Source: Romanomermis culicivorax (lineage: Eukaryota; Nematoda; Enoplea; Mermithida; Mermithidae). From it: DNA of 64,000 bases. The notes below the pieces were generated by a model. The model made no database searches and was not told the DNA's origin. It saw nothing but the letters and a program-made list of their open reading frames with translations. The translations under genes were made by a program, and so were the position numbers. Positions 55,960-64,000 of this stretch are shown piece after piece (position 1 is the stretch's first letter; every line of letters begins with the position of its first letter). The DNA lies in assembly GCA_963922205.1 (NCBI GenBank), contig CAWUHX010000084.1, forward strand, positions 682,001 to 746,000, given 5' to 3'.

Positions 55960-56748
55960 GGGGACAGTTGCGATTATTGAACTACTGAAACACTACTGAA
56001 CTTCAGTAGTCGAAAAATTCGGTTGCACCAAAGTTTTTTCGACTGAACTATTCTAGTTGTAGTTCAGTAGAGCAATAATCCTTTCTGGTAGTCGTTAAGC
56101 GCCGATTTTACCAAAAATCTAGATGTTCAGTTGTTCAGTAATCGTTAACATTAGCTTTTCTAATAGTCGAAAAAAATTTTTGATGAACGATAATTATAAT
56201 CATTTTTGTCAATTTGAATAATTTCTTACGAGTAATAATGTTGTGGAGCAGTAGTACTGAGGATAAAGATGATGATAATGTGTGAATTCCTCCTAAAAAA
56301 CTGCTTATTCAACAAAGTATTAATTTTAATTTGATAATTTTGTGTCTAGATTTAGAATAAATCGCGCTACCCTGAATGATTATACTTAATAAGATAGGAC
56401 TTGAACTAAGCTATGACACAGACTGAAATTTTCCGCTCAGTCCTAAGGAACAGTTACTGTGGTGGCGATTACTGGTGCGTTTATGCAAATTGTGGGCGAC
56501 GCTCATGGACCTCATGGTTTCGAGAAAAGTTAAAAAGTTATAGAATTGTTAATTAGCCATTATTCTGAGTCCGTCGTTCGATGGCGAGATAATATTATGG
56601 GACTTATTATATCATAACTACTGAACTCCTAGAAAATTGAGTATTCTATTTCGTCGGTGCAACCGAAAAATACTGAACTACTGAACTGCTACTGGTCTAC
56701 TGAACTATTGAACCACTTAACGACTGAACGTTGGTGCAACTGGCCCCT
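55960..56748. mobile_element. Foldback element K (ACTGAACTACTGAA arms), about 790 bp
   Basis: The left end GGGGACAGTTGC is followed by TGAACTACTGAAACACTACT. The right end has CTGAACTACTGAACTGCTAC and closes with GTGCAACTGGCCCC. Inner inverted pair CGGTTGCACCAAAG / CGGTGCAACCG. The interior has no ORF. Outer ends resemble MITE H (GGGGCCGGTT). The target duplication is not clear. Confidence 0.68.
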
Positions 56749-57274
56749 GTGCCTGTATTAATGCAAAAAAGTATGGAGTGGCAGCAGTGAGCGTTCAATA
56801 TGACAGACTTGAGAGGATTCAATCTATTGTGCTACCGGACTGAATCAAATATTTTGGCTCAATGACATCAGTTCTTGCATGGTTAGTTTCAGTTATCAGA
56901 ATTTTCAGCAGAGAAGTAGACAAATTGCTTTTGCTTCAACGTCCAATTTCGTACGTAGAAAGTATAGAGTATGTTTCATACTGACTAAGGAAAGTCTTCA
57001 GGTGTAAATTCCGAATATGTGCACGTTATTGTACATTCGATAGCCTATAGGCATGCGAGGGATGTAATACTAATCTTTTCTGCTCACCAAGCATATTCAC
57101 CCCAAAATTTTCATAAATATGGTATGTAGTGTTGGTTTGCCTATACCCAATCTCAGCGAGGAGGAAGTTTAAACCAAGCAGAAACATGCATTAGATAAAA
57201 AAAAATTGTAAGCATTACAATAATGTCCATTAGAAGAAGCGTTCATACATACGGTCACTCATGTAGCTCTGAAC

Positions 57275-57525
57275 TTATAGTGTGTTTTTTATAAAATGCT
57301 TCCGAATAGAAAAATGACACAAATCAGTACTGTCGTCAAAATCGTTTACATAGAGCTCTTTTTGTAAATTTTTTTGCTCTAAAACTTGTTAAAGGTTAGG
57401 TCAGTACGCTCACAAATTTCTAGTCCTATATGATATATTGTTCATCAGCAAATTGTGAAAATCTGAAATACTACTTGCTTTCCACTTTCAATATTTAGAA
57501 GCATTTCAGGAAAAACAGACTATAG
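57275..57525 (-). mobile_element. MITE family I, copy 5
   Basis: Inverse orientation; TTATAGTGTGTTTTTTATAA to GGAAAAACAGACTATAG. Confidence 0.85.
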
Positions 57526-58500
57526 GAACTTGAATGAATTTCAAGAGCTCACATATCTAAAATGACACAAGATCAGGTTGCCTCCCTGTTAGAAACTTTT
57601 ATCATGTCGATCGGCTTTATCGGATGTTGTGTTCCACATGCCTATATCTGGTATATATATTTAATGAGATGAGGTAAAGGTAAACTTTAGAGTGTATAAT
57701 TTTTTTGTCTACCAATAATGCATTGGAATCCACCAAATGCCGAATCAAGATCTCTCCTGGTTACTTAATGTAACACTTTTGAACTGTTCGCTTTTTGACT
57801 TTCAGAACACAGCTCCTAGTCTGGATTGAGAAGTGCACATCGTGGCCGCTGACATAGCGGAACTTTACATTTCTCATCTCGCACGGGTCTCCAAATTCTA
57901 TTCTGAGATGCTAATCGTGATATCAGTAACTAATCCATTGAGTTTCAGTATGATTCTATTCTGCTGATTGTTGTCAAACACTTACAGTCCTAGCATAGTT
58001 CCTTTAATTATTCATTGCAATGATGTACTGACCACCAAAAATTCCAAACTAGCTAATTTAGGGTGACTTTCACAGACGAATTTCTTTAGTCTCCAAAATT
58101 TTACAAACAATTTGGATTCAACTGTTTTATTCCATGAACTGGAGTGGAATCTTTTTTCGGAAGAACAAAACTTCTGTTGGAGTGTCGCATTGACTCATTA
58201 AGTTAGGATTCCAGTTGGCCGATTTCTTGTAGTGAGCTGAAAGACTATAAGTGAACGATGTTCATAAGTTTACTTCGATACGGAATTTTGTATTCGACCA
58301 CCTTCTACTGTCCGTGGATTAGAATACTTTCATATACTGTAATGTGAACTTCAGGGCATATTAGCTGACAATTGTTTCCCAGTGAGGCTTCCGTTTTCCC
58401 AGCTCAGATAATTTTCTGATAACAAATTGTCTGCTAATGATCCACATTTATTGAGGAAAATTATATTTTTGGAATCAACTTTCAAACGTACTCTTTCATT
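57526..58500. other. Upstream region of the Myb/SANT gene
   Basis: No ORF or repeat recognised. The promoter and 5' UTR of the gene starting at 58501 should lie here. Confidence 0.4.
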
Positions 58501-60094
58501 ATGGATCAAACACCCTTGTCTATGTGCATACCGCCCAACGCTTCCCTAACCATAACAACGCCCACCACCGACCAAGACTATAAACGGAAGCCTAATTTTT
58601 CGGACGCCGAAAAAATCTTCCTCATCGAACAATATTCCATTTTTAAAGATCCACTGAGTTCGAGGTTAGCCGACGTCACTACCGTGAAGAAGAAGCAAGA
58701 AATTTGGACTTTCATTGCGTCCGGTATGATGATTTTTTTGTATGAGAATTTCATCCGAGATACTATAGTCTGTTATTTACAAAATGTTACAAGTCCTACA
58801 ACTGTTATCAATAAGAAAAACTTTCTCGTCCATTAACTGACTGAGAATTTTCTCAATTCTCCTCACTTAGGTGTCCATACAGTTCTATCCAAATCAAAAT
58901 ATGCTGTTGTTCCTTTGATTTTCCTCATCGCTCTTTATCATCATCTTTATCGTGAAGAATTGATATTTTTTCAGCTGCATCTGCTATTTCAAAGTAAATG
59001 GGCTGTAGTTTTAGTGTAAAATAGATTGGATTCAAGTTTTCAGGCCATGATTGTGATCCTGAATCTTGATACCTCAAGTTTTAGCATTTTTTGCCGTCCA
59101 TGTTCGTTTCCATTTTATTCCGCATAATATTGATTGTTTCACGTTACTTCATCTGTTTAGAGCTCAACAGATACAATCCTACTGTAGAAAGAACGGCTAA
59201 AGAAACACGGAAAAAGTGGGAAAATTTGACGTCGATGGCACGCAAGGAGATGGCCGAATTTCGAAGCGGCTGTCTACGCGGCAAGTCCCCTTCGGCAATA
59301 ACATTGCGGGTTTTGGAAACCATAGACGATATCGTTTTTACGCCCCAAAACATAAAAGTCGAGGATGCCCAGAACTCTGATGATAGTACACTTAACGACG
59401 GTAGGTGAATATGACAAGGTCATGAAAATAAAAAAAAGTTCTGTTTTTTCCTAGTTAAGATCTTGTGTTGGCTGTAAAGCTACTAAGTTTTGAACTTTCG
59501 TTGAATATTATTTTTGAAGCGCCTCATGCTTTTGGTTAATTGCTCGGATATTCCGTTTTCTATTGTACAGGAGTGAGCTTCGACAATAGGAACGAACGTA
59601 CAGAAATCGATCATTCCATGCCAGGTCTTAACTTCCAGCCGACCATGGCCAATCTCATTTTTTCGGTCAATTCACCGTCTTTGGCCGCCGGTATCACCGC
59701 AGTTGATGGCCAAAGCCCGTTGCCCGTTTCTTCGTCCAATGGTCAAACGAACATGCCGCCGTTACCCAAACTGACAGTTGGTCAACAAAATTTATTCTCT
59801 CAAATAAAAAATAACGGTGACAAATTCGCTCAAAAAAGGGCTTATTCGCAACAAAACGGCGATAGTATTACTTATAGTAATAAGAGGAAATTTCTTGCCA
59901 GGATGGAACAAGGTGTAGAAGAAAATGGACGAATATTGAGCTTCAAAAAGAAAAAGAGACGTCTAGAATTGGAACGAATGGAACTGGAGAATGAAAAACT
60001 GCGGTTGGAAATCGAAATTTTAAGGGAAAAATTGAAAAACGGCCGCTATCAAGACGATAAGCGAGATGAACAAAGCCAGATTGTTGATAATTGA
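58501..60094 (+). CDS. Myb/SANT-like DNA-binding protein with C-terminal coiled coil, three exons, 328 aa
   Basis: Exons 58501-58723, 59161-59400 and 59571-60094, GT...AG, both junctions in phase 1, 987 nt to TGA 60092-60094. The domain spans residues about 31-115: KPNFSDAEKIFLIEQY, KKKQEIWTFIAS, NRYNPTVERTAKETRKKWEN, LTSMARKEM. It has the conserved Trp pair and the RT..E..KKW pattern of the Myb_DNA-bind_5 (MSANTD/NAIF1-like) family, often derived from PIF/Harbinger transposon proteins. Middle region is low in motifs and Ser/Pro/Gln-rich. KKKKRR near 280 could be a nuclear signal, followed by a Leu/Glu-rich coiled coil at about 284-312. The predicted role is a nuclear DNA-binding regulator. 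No nearby Harbinger transposase is seen, so it is probably a host gene. Intron 1 contains an ACTATAGTCTG fragment of MITE I. Confidence 0.88.
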
Positions 60095-60394
60095 TTATTT
60101 ATTTTATACAAACTTGGGAACAAACCGTTTACTTCTTGCAAATGATAAAATCGGAAAACGAGTACTATAGTCTGCTTTTCTTGTATGCTTGAAAGTCTCC
60201 TAACGGTTCTATCAAACTATGGGTAGTCTGCTCTATGGGTAGTCTGTTCTATCACACCATGGGTAGTCACCGACTGCACAGCACTGCATCACAGCAGCGC
60301 CTGCGGCATTGCTCGTCGCAAAAATCCATGTCAGGACCCTTGACTTGAATATGCAACATCAAGTCGAGAAAAATGCACTACTGCACCCTTTGTG

Positions 60395-60592
60395 CATCGT
60401 CAAGCAAATAAGATTCCATATTTTTATCATTTTCCGGTTAACCACGTGGTGTTGAGATGGACTAGAAATTCGGAAGCTTGCAATTTTTTTGACGAAGAAA
60501 TCTTACAGTACGAGCTTTGTACAAACGACTTTGAGGGTGTTAAGGCCGATTTGTATAGTCGTCCCGATCCTTTAAAAGATGGCCTTTTCTGA
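60395..60592 (+). CDS. Possible coding fragment, unknown
   Basis: Open to TGA at 60590-60592 with a protein-like composition (VLRWTRNSEACNFFDEE, LYSRPDPLKDGLF). It could be a terminal exon, but I see no clear acceptor or partner exon. Confidence 0.25.
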   Translation, partial: HRQANKIPYFYHFPVNHVVLRWTRNSEACNFFDEEILQYELCTNDFEGVKADLYSRPDPLKDGLF

Positions 60593-60596
60593 TTCA

Positions 60597-60850
60597 GGAA
60601 AGCTCGTTTCATAAATTTTCAATCCTGGCGCAATCCAATCCTGAAATCAGGATCGGGACAGCGTTCCCGACCTGATAAGGAAAGGTGTTCCTGATGTCTT
60701 CCTGATCGGGGAAGGATGGTTTTCCTGACGTCGGGAACAAAGTACAAGCCGTCCGTACTTTTTAGGGCTCGGGAAAGCGGCAAGCTACAGTAACTACTCA
60801 TTAAATGTGCGACGGCTTTAGCCTGCACATCATCCTGGTTGCATCTTTCG
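60597..60850. repeat. Inverted-repeat cluster with TCCTGAT/TCGGGAA words
   Basis: TTCCCGACCTGATAAGGAAA, TTCCTGATCGGGGAAGG, TTCCTGACGTCGGGAAC and nearby CTGAAATCAGGATCGGGA form overlapping imperfect palindromes, similar in style to the foldback arms. Ends not defined. Confidence 0.5.
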
Positions 60851-61059
60851 GTAATTGGAATTGAAAATGAAGTGAAATTAGCAGAAACTAACAACCAGAT
60901 AAGACGGGAGTAGTCAACTACGAAATATATTTTTCCATGTTTTTGGTGAAATATGCACACTTTACGCAAGTGCAATCCTTTTCAACTACAGCACGTACTA
61001 ATAACTGTAGCCATGTTCCTTTGTAACAAAATGGCAGATTTGCTGGTTTCGTTAATTCT

Positions 61060-61530
61060 GGCGTTTTTAATTTTTAAAAAATTAAATAACTTTTTAAAGA
61101 AGTAATTGATTTTAATTTCAAACTATTAATTTTTGAAATAATTTTAAAATTTGCAATTCAAAAAATTTAAAATGAAAAAATTTTAAAATTTTAAATATAA
61201 AAATTTTAAAATTTAAAATAAAAAAATTTTAAAATTTAAAATTAAAAAAATTTTAAAATTTTAAATAAAAAAATTTTGAGATTTAAAATAAAAAAATTTT
61301 AAAATTTAAAATGAAAAAATTTTAAAATTTAAAATGAAAAAATTTTAAAATTTAAAATGGAAAAATTTTAAAATTTAAAATTAAAATATTTTTAAAATTT
61401 AAAATAAAAAAATTTTAAAATTTGAAACAGAAAAATTTTAAAATTTAAAATAGAAAAATTGTAAAATTTAAAATGAAAAAATTTTAAACATTTCCAAATC
61501 CATAATCAAAAGGTTTTAAAATTTAAAATT
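61060..61530. repeat. AT-rich minisatellite, unit about 20-22 bp
   Basis: Tandem AAAAAATTTTAAAATTTAAA units, well ordered between 61160 and 61480, noncoding. Confidence 0.88.
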
Positions 61531-61759
61531 AAAAAGAATAATTAAGGGAGAATTGAAATATGACAAATAAACGAAAAACAGCGCAAACAAAATAATGTAA
61601 ACATATGTATGTAAACATATGTTGTAAACATGTGTAACGTAAACGCAAACAAAAAATTTAATGTACAAGATGAATAAAATGTATAAAATCTACTGTCTGT
61701 TCGTCTTTATTTACACAACTTACTTATCTGAATATCTAATCTTACTGTAAAATATTTGT

Positions 61760-62017
61760 CATAGTGTTTTTCTTGAAATGCTTCTAAATAATGAAAGTGG
61801 AAAGCTGGTAGTATTTCAGATTTTAACGATTTGGAGATAAACAATATATCATATTGGATTGGAAATTTGTGAACATACTTACCTAACCTTTAAGGATTTT
61901 TCGAGTGAAAAATTTTACCAGAGCTATTTGTCATCTAGTTATGTTAACAATGTTGACGGCAGTACTGATTTGTGTCACTTTTCTATCTGGACACATTTTA
62001 TAAAAAACAGACTATAG
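61760..62017 (+). mobile_element. MITE family I, copy 6
   Basis: CATAGTGTTTTTCTTGAAAT start, TAAAAAACAGACTATAG end, all internal landmarks present, one small internal insertion. Confidence 0.85.
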
Positions 62018-62440
62018 GTATTTTATAAACAAGACAAAGTATAGTTGACGTTTGTGAACTCTTCCGGAATTGTAGTAAGAAGATTCCTAAGAACTTATCT
62101 CATATCCATGCTTAAAGTTCCGACGGATTGCACGCTTGAGTCGATTCAAAAATCAATATAAACACGTGTTGATTCGATAGGAGTTATTTGTTTATTCTTC
62201 GGAACATAATGCAAGGTAGAATGATTTGTGGGATTTTCCTAATATAGCTGTATTTACTGTGAATCTTCGGAGATCAGAAGCACTGTTTTTTTCCACATTT
62301 GCACTATAATGTGGAAAAAAATCTGGAATGTGGAAAAAATTTTTGAGGTCTTTTCACATATGTGGAAGAAAAATTTGGGATTTTCATAATGAAAAGATGC
62401 ATTTTGGTGCATTTTAGGAGGTCCAAATCTCAAAATTTTC

Positions 62441-62457
62441 CGGCGCTTTGCGCCGGT
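62441..62457. repeat. CCGGCGCTTTGCGCCGG hairpin
   Basis: Perfect 7 bp GC stem with a 3 nt loop in AT-rich DNA, followed by alternating AAGTTATAAC / TTATAACTT words to about 62500. Confidence 0.7.
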
Positions 62458-63015
62458 TATAACTTTAATAAGTTATAACCTTTAATAAGTTATAACTTAA
62501 TCATCATTATTCATTAAGTAGCTCAGGCGCGGCTTTTATCATGTCTACCTTCATTTATCACTTAATCTATAATAGTTTTCATCATCTTAAACGTAGTATC
62601 TCATGTTTTAATTGGTTATCTTCAACATTTTATTATAATATTTAATGAAGATTCGCATTTTTCCTTTTGAGAAAGATGAATACACGCAAGGCTGGAAAAA
62701 ACCTAACCTAAAAAATTTTCAAATTTAGGTTTTAGGTTTTTTGCTAGGTTTTTTTAGGTTTTTTAGGTTTTTTCTAGGTTTTATATTTTGTATTGCCCTA
62801 CAATCGCTTACAAGACTACTTTAAGCCATATGAATTCTGTAAAATTAATGATGAAAGGCTAGCACACCTTTTCATATCAAAATAATGAGTCAAATGAAGA
62901 AAATTTATAAACTCAAAATTAAGTGCACAACACAACAACATAACGTTACAACTAAACACGACACACAAATCACAAAATCAAATGACCAACATTTATTTAG
63001 CTTTTATCACATATT

Positions 63016-63713
63016 TCAGTCTGCAGCATTATACCAATCAATCTCCTCGACGTTTCCGCCATCAGTTTCGTCGCCAGACTTCTCATTTTCAGCAATATTG
63101 TTGAGTTGATTCGAATTGGTTTTGATGAAAACCAGTTTTTCAACAGTCTCGGGATTCAATGAGTTGCGTAGTTTCGAATGGATGAATCCAAATGTCGAAA
63201 AATTTCTTTCTGACGAAGCACTTGAAGCAGCCATCGAAAATACTTTTATCGCTATTTCCTGCAACAGTGGCCATGAACGTCCATCGGTTAGCCAATATTC
63301 CAGCACCGATTTTTTCTCTTCAACCAGCATTTGATAGCGAAAAGATTTCTTTTGCTTTTGCTCGTTTGCCGATATGACGTATTCTGTAAGCTACGGTAGA
63401 TGGTCGCTTTCTGATCTTCAGATCCAGTGGCTTTTTTAATCCGAAAGTTCAATAAAAAATCTTCGATTTCTTCACGTAGATCTCGTTCCATTTTTTCTCC
63501 GACATATCTCGGATCCAAAATGTATCCCAAGCCGTGGGCGTCACCGTAAATAAATTGGAACCGACTTTTGATCAACGACTTGATGTAAGAAATTTCGGCC
63601 GCTTCAAGCATCTTTTCATCCGCTTCGCTGATCTCATATTTTTCTGGCAAGTCCAAAAAGCCGACGTAGACGTCCGATATTGGTAGAGAATCGTTTTGAA
63701 ATAGAACAATCAA
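63016..63713 (-). pseudogene. hAT transposase C-terminal part with dimerisation domain
   Basis: First frame 63713-63288 reads AHGLGYILDPRYVGE, a typical hAT segment. Second frame 63330-63016 contains RSWPLLQEIAIKVFSMAASS, ASSERNFSTFGFIHSKLRNS and VEKLVFIKTN, the hAT dimerisation region. A frameshift joins them near 63310. The catalytic middle of the transposase is missing. Confidence 0.88.
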
Positions 63714-63747
63714 GTCATCTATTGGAACAATAGAACAATCAAGTCAT

Positions 63748-63978
63748 CTATTTCTTGTGATGGTTGACCATATTTTTGCAGTGCTTGCATTTTGCAGATT
63801 TCAGCTTTTGTGGATTTTCGTAATCAGTAAACCACGTCCACAAGTCAGATTTTGACCGTCCAACATTACTTGAAATAGAATGGTCGGCGTCAGTGCTGGC
63901 CACCGCCGTCGGTGTATCACTTTCCGAATCAATACAGATAATATTTTCGTCATCGGGATTTTGCATGTTTAGGGGCAA
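63748..63978 (-). pseudogene. hAT transposase N-terminus with BED zinc finger
   Basis: 76 aa; LWTWFTDYENPQKLKSAKCK then CKHCKNMVNHHKK is a BED finger cut before its last His region by the internal deletion. An acidic Ser/Asp-rich lead precedes it. In the family it binds transposon ends. Confidence 0.83.
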
Positions 63979-64000
63979 AAAGCAAAAATAGTAACTGCCT

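Larger units (their letters stand above)
62687..64000 (-). mobile_element. hAT transposon, 3' part (other end beyond window)
   Basis: The terminus at 62687 reads CAAGGCTGGAAAAAACC, a hAT-like inverted repeat start. Subterminal TTTAGGTTTT/AGGTTTTTT repeats follow to about 62785, a common hAT feature. The coding region runs on the minus strand from BED finger to dimerisation domain. The 8 bp before the terminus (AATACACG) would be the target duplicate; the partner is outside. Confidence 0.78.

Overview
The window is animal-like nuclear DNA: AT-rich, with short exons, GT...AG introns in consistent phase, and a very high load of transposable elements. No prokaryotic operon structure, ribosome binding sites or CRISPR arrays are visible. 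I cannot name the species. An invertebrate is likely, because Ulp1-type NeSL LINEs, FLYWCH/MULE transposons, a Polinton-type polymerase and an interspersed TTAGGC array occur together. TTAGGC is the nematode telomere unit, but that is only a weak hint.

Host genes. Four spliced genes can be assembled by hand from splice sites and phase. (1) + strand 5607-7195: six exons, 221 aa, signal sequence plus one membrane helix, unknown function. (2) - strand 32742 to 10123: six exons, 620 aa, a membrane protein with an acidic run and a basic tail, unknown function; its last intron holds a complete nest of transposons. (3) - strand 48891 to 42257: three exons, 258 aa, a type II-like membrane protein with a basic processing-like site, unknown function. 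(4) + strand 58501-60094: three exons, 328 aa, a Myb/SANT-like DNA-binding protein with a C-terminal coiled coil.

Mobile elements from left to right. 1-3261: decayed protein-primed-type family B DNA polymerase. 4458-5355, 27148-28250, 29091-30087, 45215-46122, 51124-52436 and 23743-24640: foldback elements whose long terminal inverted repeats are arrays of 15-18 bp units, flanked by 8-9 bp target duplications. 13184-15773: a related element that still carries a broken FLYWCH + MULE transposase, inserted into a NeSL-type LINE (11189-18990). That LINE has C2H2 fingers, a Ulp1 protease, reverse transcriptase, CCHC finger and REL endonuclease, and behind them a second ORF that reads as an SGNH/GDSL esterase. 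33502-39080: an L1/Tx1-type LINE with APE endonuclease and RT. 62687-64000: the 3' part of a hAT element. Between 40 and 62 kb there are at least six copies of a 250 bp MITE, several palindromic MITEs with conserved outer ends but unrelated inner arms, and a 0.9 kb sequence present twice in opposite orientation.

The most unusual items are the foldback superfamily with its MULE member, and the SGNH ORF behind the NeSL polyprotein. Every transposon protein seen here is broken by stops or frameshifts; the four host gene models are not.
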